Assembly (NCBI RefSeq): GCF_900188065.1 | Contig: NZ_FZNQ01000004.1 | Location: 124,001 to 188,000 of the forward strand | From: Halorubrum vacuolatum | Lineage (GTDB): Archaea; Halobacteriota; Halobacteria; Halobacteriales; Haloferacaceae | Length of the DNA: 64,000 nt | Direction of reading: 5' to 3' | Part shown: piece after piece, positions 15,101 to 24,295 of the stretch | Position numbering within the stretch: position 1 is the stretch's first letter | How the letters are laid out: every line of letters starts with the position of its first letter | Program-made: the position numbers and the translations under genes | The notes under the pieces: model-generated | Database searches by the model: none | What the model was told of the DNA's origin: nothing | The model's input: only the letters and a program-made list of their open reading frames with translations

Positions 15101-15188
15101 GCGGACCACTCCGCACGAACCCTCAAAAAGGTAGGTTCGGCCGGTGGGCACGTCGAGGAAACGTCATCCCGCCCGCGACGTCCGCCGC

Positions 15189-15386
15189 TTACTCGCTTTT
15201 AAACGAGGCGGTGTAGACGAGGAACGCGCCCGTGAGCAGCACGAACGAGAGGAAGGTGACGAGCGCGAGAACGTTCGCGACCGGGTCGAGCGGGTTTAAA
15301 AACTCCTGACCGGTCGTATCGAGCACCAAGACCGCGAGGAGGGCGGCGATCAGGCCGAGCAGCCAGTTCGTCAACAGATCGTCCAT
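15189..15386 (-). CDS. Small two-span membrane protein
   Basis: A 65-residue protein with two hydrophobic segments (about 7-24 and 36-60) separated by a short polar loop with TTGQEFLNPLDP. The N-terminus is acidic and the C-terminus charged. Homologue-type small proteins are frequent in haloarchaea with no known role. It lies between the aldo/keto reductase and the divergent photolyase. Confidence 0.6.
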   Translation of the reverse strand: MDDLLTNWLLGLIAALLAVLVLDTTGQEFLNPLDPVANVLALVTFLSFVLLTGAFLVYTASFKSE

Positions 15387-15478
15387 ACCCCTCCCCTCAC
15401 TCGGATCGAATAAAAAGCCCGTGGGGAGACGATCCCGTCCACCCCCGCGATTATGTCGCTGGCGGCCCTTCCTCGCAT

Positions 15479-17131
15479 GTGAGCGACGACGTCACCGCCT
15501 GGCTGCTCGGCGACCAGCTTAACCCGACCCTCGACGTGCTCGCCGACGCCGACCGCGTCCTGTTGATCGAAGCGCACGGCTTCGCCGACCGCCGGCCCTA
15601 TCACGCCCACAAGCTGACGCTGGTCTTCTCGGCGATGCGCCACTTCCGCGACGACCTCCGAAACCGCGGGCACGACGTCACCTACCTGAAACGTGATTCC
15701 TTCGGCGACGCGCTCGGAGCGTTCCTCGCCGATCGGCCCGAAACCACGCTCCGACTCATGTGCCCCGCGAGCCACGGCGCGGCCGAGCGACTGGAAGCCC
15801 TGGTCGACGAGCATGGCGGCCACCTCGACCTCGTGGAGAACGAGTGTTTCCTCACGACGCCCGCAGACTGGCGCGAGTGGACCGGCGAGCACGAGCCGGG
15901 CCGAACCTACCGACAGGAGCACTGGTACCGCCACGCCCGCCGGGAGACGGGGATTTTGATGGACGGCGACGAGCCGATCGGCGGCGAGTGGAACTACGAC
16001 GAGTATAACCAGGAGACGCCACCCGAGGGATGGAGACCGCCGGAGACGCCACGCTTCGAACCGGACGCGCTCACGCGTGAGACCCACGAATGGGTGACCG
16101 ATCGCTTCGACACGTGGGGAACCGACGACCTCGACGGCTTCGCGTGGCCGACCACGCGCGCGGACGCGCTCGACGCGCTTGAGGATTTCATCGAGCGACG
16201 CCTCCCCGCATTCGGGCGGTATCAGGACGCCCTCGTCGCCGGCGAACCCTTCCTCGCACATTCGTTGTGCTCGCCGGCGATCAACCTCGGGCTGTTGCAC
16301 CCGATGGAAGCGATCGAAGCCGTCGAGGCCGCCTACGCGGAGCGCGGCGTGGATCCGGGGGCGTTCGATCCCGCGGGGGACGGGACCGGCGTGGGTGGAA
16401 CCGGGGACACGACCGCGACGACGCTCGCGGCGTTTGGTGGCGATGAGTCATCCGCGGATACCGACACCACGCTCCCGCCGGTCCCGCTCAACGCCGCGGA
16501 AGGCTTTATCAGACAGGTCCTCGGCTGGCGGGAGTTCATGCGACACGTCTACCGGGAGACGATGCCCGAGTTGGCGCGGGCGAACCAACTCGACCAGGCG
16601 CGCGACCTGCCCCCGGCCTACTGGGACGGCGAGACGGGGATGACCTGTCTCTCGGAGGCCGTCGGACACGTCCGCGAGTACGGCTACGCACACCACATCG
16701 AGCGGCTGATGGTCCTCTCGAACTTCGCGCTGCTCTACGGGGCCGATCCGGCGGAGCTGAACGAGTGGTTCCACCTCGGCTTCGTCGATGCCTATCACTG
16801 GGTGACGACACCGAACGTCGTCGCGATGGGCTCGTTCGGCACCGACGTGCTCTCCTCGAAGCCGTACGCCTCATCGGGGAACTACGTGAACCGGATGAGC
16901 GACTACTGCTCGGACTGTCCGTACACGGTCTCCCGGACGACCGGCGAGGGGGCCTGCCCGTTCAACGCGCTCTACTGGGACTTTTTAACGGAGAACGAGG
17001 AGTTCCTCCGTGGGACGGGTCGGATGGGGCTGATGTACAGCCACGTCGACCGCAAGGACGACGAGGAGTGGGAAGCGATCCGCGAGCGCGCCGCGACCGT
17101 TCGGGAGCGGGCGGCCGCGGGCGATTTATAA
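15479..17131 (+). CDS. Fe-S bacterial-type cryptochrome/(6-4) photolyase
   Basis: A 550-residue protein of the CryPro/FeS-BCP class, from GTG 15479. The N-terminal Rossmann-like domain starts at WLLGDQLNPTLDVLADADRV. The C-terminal FAD domain ends with the iron-sulfur part. Cysteines 390, 477, 480 and 493 are spaced C-x86-C-x2-C-x12-C, nearly the same as the four [4Fe-4S] ligands of Agrobacterium PhrB. The family repairs (6-4) photoproducts with light and binds FAD and a lumazine-type antenna. An acidic Gly/Thr/Asp-rich insert of about 40 residues (around 297-335) is not typical and probably forms a surface loop. A fitting gene for a sun-exposed halophile. Confidence 0.9.
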   Translation: MSDDVTAWLLGDQLNPTLDVLADADRVLLIEAHGFADRRPYHAHKLTLVFSAMRHFRDDLRNRGHDVTYLKRDSFGDALGAFLADRPETTLRLMCPASHGAAERLEALVDEHGGHLDLVENECFLTTPADWREWTGEHEPGRTYRQEHWYRHARRETGILMDGDEPIGGEWNYDEYNQETPPEGWRPPETPRFEPDALTRETHEWVTDRFDTWGTDDLDGFAWPTTRADALDALEDFIERRLPAFGRYQDALVAGEPFLAHSLCSPAINLGLLHPMEAIEAVEAAYAERGVDPGAFDPAGDGTGVGGTGDTTATTLAAFGGDESSADTDTTLPPVPLNAAEGFIRQVLGWREFMRHVYRETMPELARANQLDQARDLPPAYWDGETGMTCLSEAVGHVREYGYAHHIERLMVLSNFALLYGADPAELNEWFHLGFVDAYHWVTTPNVVAMGSFGTDVLSSKPYASSGNYVNRMSDYCSDCPYTVSRTTGEGACPFNALYWDFLTENEEFLRGTGRMGLMYSHVDRKDDEEWEAIRERAATVRERAAAGDL

Positions 17132-17165
17132 GGGCGGCCGTTCGGTCCGCGTTGCCCGCCCGTGA

Positions 17166-17345
17166 TCACTTCATCCCGAACATCCGCATCGTCGAGTCGG
17201 CGACGCCCTTCGCGATGAGCGCCAGTCCGGAGAGGAGGATCATCACGCCCGCGCCGATGACCGGATCATAGACCGTCAGGAGCGCCACGGCGAGAAAGAC
17301 GACGAGCACGCCGAGGATCCCTTCGAGCCCGAGAGTATCGCGCAT
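17166..17345 (-). CDS. Small membrane protein (59 residues)
   Basis: Starts at ATG 17345 (MRDTLGLEGILGVLVVFLAV). Two membrane spans (about 8-26 and 31-47), then a charged end STMRMFGMK. The longer upstream frame to 17666 overlaps aIF1A and is not real. It is convergent with the photolyase gene. Function unknown. Confidence 0.6.
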   Translation of the reverse strand: MRDTLGLEGILGVLVVFLAVALLTVYDPVIGAGVMILLSGLALIAKGVADSTMRMFGMK

Positions 17346-17439
17346 GTCGTGACGCTCGACCCGCCGCCAGTTAAAAACGACCGCTCCCGACGCGGAGGGC
17401 GGTGTTTTTATTCTCTGACCCGCGTATCGCCGCGTACGC

Positions 17440-17721
17440 ATGAGCGACGGAGACGGTCGACGTGACCTCCGGATGCCAGAGGACGATGAGGTGTTCGCCG
17501 AGGTCGTAGAGATGCTCGGGGCGAACCGCGTCACGGTCCGCTGTGCGGATGGGACCGAACGGACCGCACGGATCCCGGGCCGAATGCAAAAGCGGGTCTG
17601 GATCCGCGAGGGCGACATCGTGCTCGTCGACCCGTGGGACTGGCAGGACGAGAAGGCCGATATCACGTGGCGCTACGAGCAGAACGAGGCGGATCAGCTC
17701 CGTGAGGAAGGCCATCTTTAA
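17440..17721 (+). CDS. eif1a: Translation initiation factor aIF1A
   Basis: A 93-residue protein with the complete eIF1A/S1-like OB fold: [20 protein letters not shown], then [19 protein letters not shown], then [20 protein letters not shown]. It binds the A site of the small ribosomal subunit and helps recruit initiator tRNA and mRNA. The first 12 residues (SDGDGRRDL) are a flexible polar tail. Some haloarchaea carry two copies; no second copy is in this window. Confidence 0.95.
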   Translation: MSDGDGRRDLRMPEDDEVFAEVVEMLGANRVTVRCADGTERTARIPGRMQKRVWIREGDIVLVDPWDWQDEKADITWRYEQNEADQLREEGHL

Positions 17722-17736
17722 CTCGGACCGACCGAT

Positions 17737-18771
17737 TCACTCGATCCGCTCGGCGACGCCGACGAGGGTCTCGCCGGCGATGACGGTCGACTCCCGCGTG
17801 ATCGAGTAGACGATCCCGTCGCGGTCGGCGGTCGCGGTCTGGAGCACCTCGAAGGTCGTCGGATCGTACACCTCACCGACCGGGTCACCCTCGGCGATCT
17901 CGTCGCCGATCGCGAGCCCATCGACGACCGAAAAGAGCCCGGAGTCGGCCGCGCGCACCCGCCCGAGGTGGTTGCGTGCGAGCGTCCCGTCCCACGGATC
18001 CGGGTCGCCCGCGAGGAGGTCCCGCTCGCGAAGGACGCCGAGCATCCCCTCGACGCCGACGGCGACGGCTTCCGGAACGATCTCGCGGCTGTGTGCCAAC
18101 TCGGGGGTGATCGTGGGGATCCCCTCGCGAGTGGCGGCGACGCGGAACTTCCCACTGAAGCCGCGTTCGGCCCACTCCACGTCGGCGTCGTCGCCCGCGG
18201 ACTCCGCGAGCAGGAGGTCGGTGCCGAACGCCTCCGCGAGCGTCCGGCAGTCGTCATTCCCGCGCATGTAGACGGTGTGGGTGCGCATCGACGGCGACCC
18301 GGTGTGCAGGTCGACGATGGCGTCCGCCCGGCTCGCGAACGGCCAGAGCCGGGCGGCCATCCGCTCGTGAAGCGTCCCGTCGGGGTCGCCCGGCCAGCAG
18401 CGGTTCATGTTCGGGTTCACCGAATCGAGGCGCTCCGGCGTCGTGTACGAGACGTGATCGAAGGTGAGCGGGTCCGCGACCGGGACCGTCACGAGCGTCC
18501 CCGCGAGGTCTGTGGCGCGTTCGTCCGTCCCATCCGCGGCGTCGCCATCCCCCGTCAGCCGCTCGTGGAGCCGCCTGAGGACCGCCGTCCCGTTCACCTC
18601 GCGGCCGTGTTGTGCCGCCTGCGCGTAGACGACCGGATCGCCGTCGGGAACCGAGAGCGTCGGGCCGTCCTCGCCGTCGACAAGCGAGCCCGTCCCGTAG
18701 ACGTGGACGGTCGTTCGGATCGGCACGCCGGAGGGGAGCCGAGCGAGCGTGAGGGTACGCGCGTCGTGCAT
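17737..18771 (-). CDS. Succinylglutamate desuccinylase/aspartoacylase family protein
   Basis: A 344-residue protein from ATG 18771. The zinc carboxypeptidase-like core shows VYAQAAQHGREVNGTAVLRR (HGxE zinc ligands), NPNMNRCWPGDP (NxxR substrate block) and DAIVDLHTG (third zinc ligand, His). The C-terminal third (GLFSVVDGLAIGDEIAEGDP, VGEVYDPTTFE) is the beta-rich domain of the deacylase family. Such enzymes cleave N-acyl amino acids; the substrate here is not known. It is convergent with aIF1A. Confidence 0.85.
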   Translation of the reverse strand: MHDARTLTLARLPSGVPIRTTVHVYGTGSLVDGEDGPTLSVPDGDPVVYAQAAQHGREVNGTAVLRRLHERLTGDGDAADGTDERATDLAGTLVTVPVADPLTFDHVSYTTPERLDSVNPNMNRCWPGDPDGTLHERMAARLWPFASRADAIVDLHTGSPSMRTHTVYMRGNDDCRTLAEAFGTDLLLAESAGDDADVEWAERGFSGKFRVAATREGIPTITPELAHSREIVPEAVAVGVEGMLGVLRERDLLAGDPDPWDGTLARNHLGRVRAADSGLFSVVDGLAIGDEIAEGDPVGEVYDPTTFEVLQTATADRDGIVYSITRESTVIAGETLVGVAERIE

Positions 18772-18851
18772 ACACGTCACTCGCGCCGTGCGGATTTATA
18801 AACCCGGTTCGGTGGACGTTTCGCCGGTTCGACGCGCGACACCGGCCCGCT

Positions 18852-19712
18852 TCACTCCCGCTGGTGGACCCAGAACTCCTCGCGCTCCGTCGTCTCCTTT
18901 TTAAATATCGGCACCTCGTCCTTCAGCCGGTTGATCCCGTCCTCGACGGTCCGGAACGCCTCCTCGCGGTGTCCGGCGAGCACGACGACGAAGACGATGT
19001 CCTCGCCCGCTTCGATCACCCCGGTGCGATGATGCATGAGGACCTCGAAGACGCCCGGCCGGTCGGTGAGTTCCTCGGAAATGGCGTCCATTCGCTCGCG
19101 GGCGACGCCCTCGTACTTCTCGAACGCGAGGTGGCTCGTCCGGTCGTCGTCGGGGGCGTCCTTCGCGCGAACCCGTCCGGTAAACGTCGCGATCGCCCCG
19201 GAACGCTCCTCGCCCGCGGCCTCGCGGACGCGCTCGGTCAGCTCCTCGACGGTGATCCACGGCTCCGCATCCGCGAGTGACGCCACGAGGTCGTCGAGGT
19301 CGACCGTCTCGGCCGACGTCGCGGTCACGATGACCGTCCCGGGGACGTCCTCGGCCCCCCTCTCGTCCCCGAGCAGCACCGTCGGCACCCGAAGCCGGCT
19401 GTAGCCGACGGCGACACAGTAGTCGTGATCCGGCGCGACCCGGTCGAGGACCGTATCGAAGCCGTCGGCGCGGCCGGTGCCGCTCCAGGTTCCGTCCGGC
19501 GAGAGCGAGAGTTCCGTGGCGACCGGCTCCGATTCGGCGTCAAGAAGCGTCGTCCCCGAGACGCCGCCGTCCGTCGACGTCACACCGGGGGACGGATCGT
19601 CGGTTGGCCCGGCGTCGGCCCGAGTGACGACGGCGACACGGCCATCCAGTCGCTCGACGAGGCGATCGGCGAGGCGATCCGCGTCGGGACCGAGGATCGA
19701 GATCGGTTGCAT
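18852..19712 (-). CDS. moaE: Molybdopterin synthase large subunit MoaE with degenerate MobB-like N-terminus
   Basis: A 286-residue fusion. The C-terminal about 140 residues are MoaE: GAIATFTGRVRAKD, FEKYEGVARERM, FEVLMHHRTGVIEAGEDIVF and the active-site lysines in FKKETTEREEFW (K271, K272). MoaE takes sulfur from thiocarboxylated MoaD-like proteins (SAMPs in haloarchaea) to make molybdopterin; in Haloferax, MoaE lysines are also modified by SAMPs. The N-terminal about 130 residues resemble MobB, but the expected P-loop is replaced by ILGPDADRLADRL, with no GxxxxGK(S/T), so nucleotide binding there is doubtful. The cofactor would feed the molybdoenzyme encoded at 35801. Confidence 0.9.
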   Translation of the reverse strand: MQPISILGPDADRLADRLVERLDGRVAVVTRADAGPTDDPSPGVTSTDGGVSGTTLLDAESEPVATELSLSPDGTWSGTGRADGFDTVLDRVAPDHDYCVAVGYSRLRVPTVLLGDERGAEDVPGTVIVTATSAETVDLDDLVASLADAEPWITVEELTERVREAAGEERSGAIATFTGRVRAKDAPDDDRTSHLAFEKYEGVARERMDAISEELTDRPGVFEVLMHHRTGVIEAGEDIVFVVVLAGHREEAFRTVEDGINRLKDEVPIFKKETTEREEFWVHQRE

Positions 19713-19841
19713 ATCCGAACGGCGGGCATCCAGCGGCTTAGGCGTTTCCCGCGGGGCTCGGGTCCACCCGAAACCGCTCCGTTTACCGCCCTCGTCGCCG
19801 CTTAATAATCCTTAAGCCCGCGACCGGGTTAGCCCACGCCA

Positions 19842-20561
19842 ATGAGAGTCGTCGTTTCCATCGGCGGGAGCGTGCTCGCGCCGGATCTCGATCCGGACCG
19901 GGTCGCCGCCCACGCCGAGGCGCTCGAACGGCTGGCGGCGGACGGGTGTGAGCTGGGCGTCGTCGTCGGCGGGGGCGGCGTCGCACGCGAGTATATCGAG
20001 GCGGGCCGCGCCCTCGGCGCGAACGAGGTCGAACTCGACCAGCTCGGGATCGACACGACTCGGCTGAACGCCCGGCTGCTGATCGCCGCGCTCGACGGCC
20101 GCGGCAACCTCTCGCCGGCGACGGACTACGACGAGGCGGCGGCGGCGCTGCGCCGTGGCGAGGTATCGGTGATGGGCGGGCTCGTCCCGGGCCAGACCAC
20201 GGACGCGGTGGCGGCCGGCTTCGCGGAGGCGGTCGACGCGGATCTGCTCGTCTACGCGACGAGCGCGGACGGCGTCTACGACGTCGACCCGAACGTCCAC
20301 GCGGACGCCGCCCGCTTCGACGAGATGACGCCGGCGGAACTCGTCGACGTCGTCCTCCCGATGAGTCGTGACGCCGGTGCCTCCGCGCCGGTCGATCTGC
20401 TCGCCGCGAAGCTCATCGACCGCGCGAGGATCCGATCGGTCGTCCTCGACGGCAGCGACCCCACAGCCGTCGTCGATGCGGTCCTCAGCGGAGAGCACAC
20501 CGGGACCGACGTCGTCCCCGAGGGGACCGATGCGCCGAGCTACTGGAGGGACCGAGCATGA
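19842..20561 (+). CDS. pyrH: Uridylate kinase (UMP kinase)
   Basis: A 239-residue protein of the amino-acid-kinase superfamily. VVVSIGGSVLAPDLDPDRV is the phosphate-binding start, VVVGGGGVAREYIEAGRALG the glycine loop, LGIDTTRLNARLL the UMP site, and ATSADGVYDVDPNVHADA the ATP-side block. It converts UMP to UDP in pyrimidine synthesis. Its stop overlaps the LysRS ATG by 4 bases (ATGA), so the two genes are co-translated. Confidence 0.93.
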   Translation: MRVVVSIGGSVLAPDLDPDRVAAHAEALERLAADGCELGVVVGGGGVAREYIEAGRALGANEVELDQLGIDTTRLNARLLIAALDGRGNLSPATDYDEAAAALRRGEVSVMGGLVPGQTTDAVAAGFAEAVDADLLVYATSADGVYDVDPNVHADAARFDEMTPAELVDVVLPMSRDAGASAPVDLLAAKLIDRARIRSVVLDGSDPTAVVDAVLSGEHTGTDVVPEGTDAPSYWRDRA

Positions 20562-22273
20562 GCGACGACTCCCCGCATACCGATAGCCCACATGACGACT
20601 CCCCGCATGTCCTCTCGACGCGCGCGGTCGGATCGGCGGACGAGACGAGCGACGAAGGGGTGGAGGCGGGCGAGTTCCACGCCTTCTGGGCGGACGAGGT
20701 CGCCGACATCATCGAGGCGCGCGAGCCGGACGAGCCGATCGTGATCAAAGGCGGGGTCTCCCCGTCCGGGGTCGCCCACCTCGGCAACGTCAACGAAGTC
20801 ATGCGCGGCTACTTCGTCGCCGAGGTGTTGCGCGAGCGCGGCTACGAGGTTCGGCAGGTGTTCACCTCCGACGACAAGGACCCACTCCGAAAGCTCCCGC
20901 GGAAGCTCGCGAACGCCGACGGCGAAATCGTCGGCCTCGGCGACGTCGACGCGGGTGCGCTCGGGCGCAACCTCGGAAAGCCCTACACCGCGATCCCCGA
21001 TCCCTTCGGCGAACGGGAGTCGTACGCGGCGCACTTCGCGGCGTTGTTGCAGGCGGATGCCGACCGGCTCGGCGTGCCGGTCGAGATGATCTCGAACACC
21101 GAGCTGTACGCCGAGGGGGCCTTCGACGACGCGATCCGGACGGTACTCTCCGACCTCGATGGGGTCCGGGAGACCCTGTCGGCGTATCAGGACAAGGTCG
21201 ACGACTCCTACGTCCCGTTCAACCCGATCTGTGGCGATTGTGGGAAAGTGACTGAAACGGTGACCGCGGTCGACCTCGAGACCGAGACGGTCGAGTACGC
21301 CTGTACGGACATGACCGTCGGCGGCGACGTCATCGCCGGCTGTGACCATGAGGGGACGGCCACCTTCCGCGAGGGGAAGCTCCCATGGCGGCTCGAATGG
21401 CCGGCGCAGTGGGACGTCCTCGGGGTCGACTTCGAGCCGTTCGGCAAGGATCACGCCGAGGGATCGTGGCCCTCAGGGGTCGACATCGCGCGAAACGTCT
21501 TCGGGGTCGAGCCGCCGGTGCCGATGGTCTACGAGTGGTTCACGCTGGACGGCGAGGCGCTCTCCTCCTCGGCGGGCAACGTCATCACCGTCCCCGAGCT
21601 GCTCGAGCTGTTGGAGCCGGTGGTCGTCCGCTACTTCTTCGCGCTCCACCCGAAGAAGGCCCGTGACCTCGACATCGCGCGACTCGACCAGCTCGTCGAC
21701 CGATTCGACCGGTTCGAGCGCGCCGCCGCCGGCGAGGTCAACGACGAGGAATTGACCGCCTTCGCCGAACGGGCCTATCCGTTCGTCGCCGGCGAGGAGC
21801 CACGCGCGGAGCGGGTTCGGCTTCCCTACACGTTCGCGGCCGTGCTGGGAATGGTCGATGACCCGGCGCTTCGCGAGCAGCTCGCCCGCGACGAGGGACA
21901 TATCCAGGAGGACACGCCCGCGTGGGCGGTCGAGGAGGCGCTCGAACGCGTCGAGCGTGCGCGGACGTGGGCGGAGCGGACGGACAACGAGTACAACTAT
22001 CGGCTTCAGACCGACCTCCCGGACGTCTCCTTCGAGGACGACGTCGCGGCCGCGCTGGACGACCTCGCGGCGTTCGTTGAAGCCGGCCACGACGGCGAGG
22101 CGATCCAGAGCGAGATGTACGAGACGGCCCGCGCACACGACCTCGAGGTCGGCGAGTTCTTCGAGGCCGGCTATCGGCTCTTCTTCGACGATACGCAGGG
22201 GCCCAGACTCGGCGAGTTCCTCGGGGAATTGGAGCGTGAATACGTCGTCGCAAGGCTCCGTCGCGAGGCGTAG
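20558..22273 (+). CDS. lysS: Class I lysyl-tRNA synthetase
   Basis: A 571-residue class I enzyme, the LysRS type found in most archaea. The HIGH-like motif is PSGVAHLGN and the KMSKS-like motif is EALSSSAGNVI. FNPICGDCGKVT with a later CDHEG suggests a zinc knob. The tRNA anticodon-binding helical end covers about 380-571. It charges tRNA-Lys. The first 40 residues are a His/Asp/Ser-rich low-complexity tail with two DSPH repeats (SPHTDSPHDDSPH). It overlaps pyrH and is followed without a gap by a zinc-ribbon gene. Confidence 0.95.
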   Translation: MSDDSPHTDSPHDDSPHVLSTRAVGSADETSDEGVEAGEFHAFWADEVADIIEAREPDEPIVIKGGVSPSGVAHLGNVNEVMRGYFVAEVLRERGYEVRQVFTSDDKDPLRKLPRKLANADGEIVGLGDVDAGALGRNLGKPYTAIPDPFGERESYAAHFAALLQADADRLGVPVEMISNTELYAEGAFDDAIRTVLSDLDGVRETLSAYQDKVDDSYVPFNPICGDCGKVTETVTAVDLETETVEYACTDMTVGGDVIAGCDHEGTATFREGKLPWRLEWPAQWDVLGVDFEPFGKDHAEGSWPSGVDIARNVFGVEPPVPMVYEWFTLDGEALSSSAGNVITVPELLELLEPVVVRYFFALHPKKARDLDIARLDQLVDRFDRFERAAAGEVNDEELTAFAERAYPFVAGEEPRAERVRLPYTFAAVLGMVDDPALREQLARDEGHIQEDTPAWAVEEALERVERARTWAERTDNEYNYRLQTDLPDVSFEDDVAAALDDLAAFVEAGHDGEAIQSEMYETARAHDLEVGEFFEAGYRLFFDDTQGPRLGEFLGELEREYVVARLRREA

Positions 22274-22564
22274 ATGCCCGAGGACCGATCGCTCGATGAG
22301 TTCATCGATGCGGGCGCGGGGAGCGATAACGACGATCCGGTCGACGGTGAAGACGATTCGATCGACGAGGTGGGTTCCGAGAGGGACGGTTCGGAGCACC
22401 CCGAGAGGGACGGTTCGGAGCCCCCTGATGACGGCGTCATCCCGGCGCGGTCGACATCGACGTGGACGTCCGGTGGAGTTGCCTGTCCCCGATGCGGGAC
22501 GGTCGTCGAGCGCCGCTGGATCGACGACGACGAAGCCGTCTGTGCCGACTGTTTTCAGTGGTGA
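22274..22564 (+). CDS. Zinc-ribbon protein with acidic N-terminus
   Basis: A 96-residue protein whose ATG follows the LysRS stop directly, so it is in the same operon. The first 65 residues are acidic and disordered, with the unit ERDGSE repeated twice. The last 30 form a zinc ribbon, CPRCGTVVERRW...AVCADCFQW (CxxC...CxxC). It belongs to the haloarchaeal DUF7573-like group that often follows lysS. Role unknown. Confidence 0.75.
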   Translation: MPEDRSLDEFIDAGAGSDNDDPVDGEDDSIDEVGSERDGSEHPERDGSEPPDDGVIPARSTSTWTSGGVACPRCGTVVERRWIDDDEAVCADCFQW

Positions 22565-22665
22565 GTGCCGGCCGGCGCCCGCATCCTCCTCGACGATGAA
22601 AGCTTAATACCCGTCCGGTGCATCGGTTGATTACACGCCTCACCCATTCATTTCAAGTAGAATAT

Positions 22666-23592
22666 ATGATGAACGATACCCCGAGCGTCCCCCTCGATCG
22701 GCCCGCCGCCGCCATCGCGGGTGGGTATCTCCTCCTCGCAACGGGTTGGGTGGTTCTCACGGATCTGGCGTTTGCCTCGATGTCTCCGGGGTTCCAGCCG
22801 CTGGATCCGACCCGCCTGCTGTACGCGTGGACGCTCGTCGCCGTCTCGACGCTCGGCGTCTATCTCGTCGCCATCCGGTATCGTCGTCGTGCTGGGGCCG
22901 TCCGCAGCGACCTCGCGATCTCGAACCAACAGCTCCAGGTATTAAGTCGGGTGTTCAGACACAACGTGCGGAACGACCTCAACGTCGTTCGCGGCTACAC
23001 ACACCTCATCGAGGACCGCGTGGACGACGAGGAGGTCCGACGCCACCTCGAAACGATCCGCGAGACGACCGACGACGTCGTCGCGATCAGCGAGAAGCTA
23101 AGTGTCGTCGAGGAGACGTCGCCGCGTACCCCCTCGGGACGTGTCGACCTCGTGAATATCGTCGACGACGCGGTCGAGGACTTCGAGGATGAGGACGTCG
23201 ACATCACCGTCATCGCGCCATCCGAGGCCTGGATACGTGCGGATAGCTCCGTGCGCTATCCGGTCCGGGAGGTCTTCGAGAACGCGATCGCTCACAACGA
23301 CAAGCCGACCTGTCGGGTCGATGCCCGGATCGACGTCAACGGGACGGCGACGTATCTCGAGGTCCGCGATAACGGTCCGGGGATCCCCGAAAACGAACGC
23401 CAAGTGCTTCAAGCCGAAGAGGAGACGCCGCTGTCACACGCGAGCAGCATCGGCCTCTGGCTCGTGAAGTGGATGTGCGAGCTTCACGGGGGGACCGTCA
23501 GGTTCGACGCCTCCGATGACGGGACGACCGTCCGCCTTCGGTTCAACGCGCTCGCCGACGATCCGATCGATTTCGCACCGTCCGCGGGGTAA
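22666..23592 (+). CDS. Membrane sensor histidine kinase
   Basis: Starts at ATG 22666 (308 residues). Two N-terminal membrane spans (about 13-35 and 48-68) are followed by the H box FRHNVRNDLNVVRGYTHLIE, an N box VFENAIAHNDK, and G boxes VRDNGPGIPENE and SSIGLWLVKWM. There is no PAS or other input domain, so sensing is presumably through the membrane part. It autophosphorylates and passes phosphate to a response regulator; none is adjacent. The HalX-type regulator at 52947 is one possible partner but unlinked. Confidence 0.88.
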   Translation: MMNDTPSVPLDRPAAAIAGGYLLLATGWVVLTDLAFASMSPGFQPLDPTRLLYAWTLVAVSTLGVYLVAIRYRRRAGAVRSDLAISNQQLQVLSRVFRHNVRNDLNVVRGYTHLIEDRVDDEEVRRHLETIRETTDDVVAISEKLSVVEETSPRTPSGRVDLVNIVDDAVEDFEDEDVDITVIAPSEAWIRADSSVRYPVREVFENAIAHNDKPTCRVDARIDVNGTATYLEVRDNGPGIPENERQVLQAEEETPLSHASSIGLWLVKWMCELHGGTVRFDASDDGTTVRLRFNALADDPIDFAPSAG

Positions 23593-23706
23593 CCGTTCCG
23601 CGGTGAATCGCCCCGGCGCTTCGGCTTGTCGGTGAAGAGAATCGGAAAACTGAGAGTTGAAACCACACGGCGTCGCCCGCACGGCGACGACCGGATGTCG
23701 CGGACC

Positions 23707-23841
23707 TTACTCCAGTTCAGTGATCGTCACCGCGTAGACCGCCCCACAGTTGCCACACTCGACGTGGACGCCGTGGCTGGTCTGTCCACGCGTGAACTCG
23801 GAGATCTCCTCCGAACACGAGCACTCGAACTGGACTTTCAT
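23707..23841 (-). CDS. 44-residue zinc-binding protein
   Basis: A short gene from ATG 23841 to TAA 23707. The protein reads MKVQFECSCSEEISEF, then a linker, then VECGNCGAVYAVTITELE. Two cysteine pairs (CSC and CGNC) make a small zinc ribbon. The start is preceded on its own strand by a CACGTAAGGATAAG stretch. Such tiny ribbons are abundant in haloarchaea and some act in regulation. No partner is obvious. Confidence 0.7.
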   Translation of the reverse strand: MKVQFECSCSEEISEFTRGQTSHGVHVECGNCGAVYAVTITELE

Positions 23842-23923
23842 CGCTTATCCTTACGTGGATGTCATACTTAAAACCGAGTATTGTCTCTCAGTAACTGATA
23901 ACCGGTCGTCCGTTCAGCGCCGC

Positions 23924-24214
23924 TCAGTCGTTGTCGACGATGACCTCGACCGGGCCATCGTTATCATCCGTTTCATCGACCGTTCCGACCGATTCCCCGC
24001 TCTGTTTGCCCTGCCAGTAGAGCCCGGCGGCGACGGCGAGGACGACCCATGATCGCCAATTCGCAAGATTGAGTGTGTAGCCGATTCCGAACGGCTTCTC
24101 GACCAGCATGCCCTTTCCGGGCTGCCAGTACGAGGACAACAGCCGGCCGAGGCTCGGTCGTTCGAAGTTGTACGGGATGCCGAATATCTCTCCCGAGGAT
24201 GGTTTCTCGTCCAT
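23924..24214 (-). CDS. DUF5808-like protein
   Basis: A 96-residue protein with the DUF5808 core FGIPYNFERPSLGRLLSSYW and VEKPFGIGYTLNLANWRSW, which leads into one hydrophobic segment (WVVLAVAAGLYWQ). An acidic tail of about 25 residues follows (VDETDDNDGPVEVIVDND). The domain is found as a single copy in haloarchaea and fused to membrane proteins in bacteria; function unknown. It lies 80 bases downstream of Kae1-Bud32 on the same strand. Confidence 0.75.
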   Translation of the reverse strand: MDEKPSSGEIFGIPYNFERPSLGRLLSSYWQPGKGMLVEKPFGIGYTLNLANWRSWVVLAVAAGLYWQGKQSGESVGTVDETDDNDGPVEVIVDND

Positions 24215-24295
24215 ACGCGTCCCTTCATCCGCCGAGAACGTGAATGTTCCCCCGCGGCGGTCTGGAGATCACCCGTACCGGTGCCTCCGTACACC

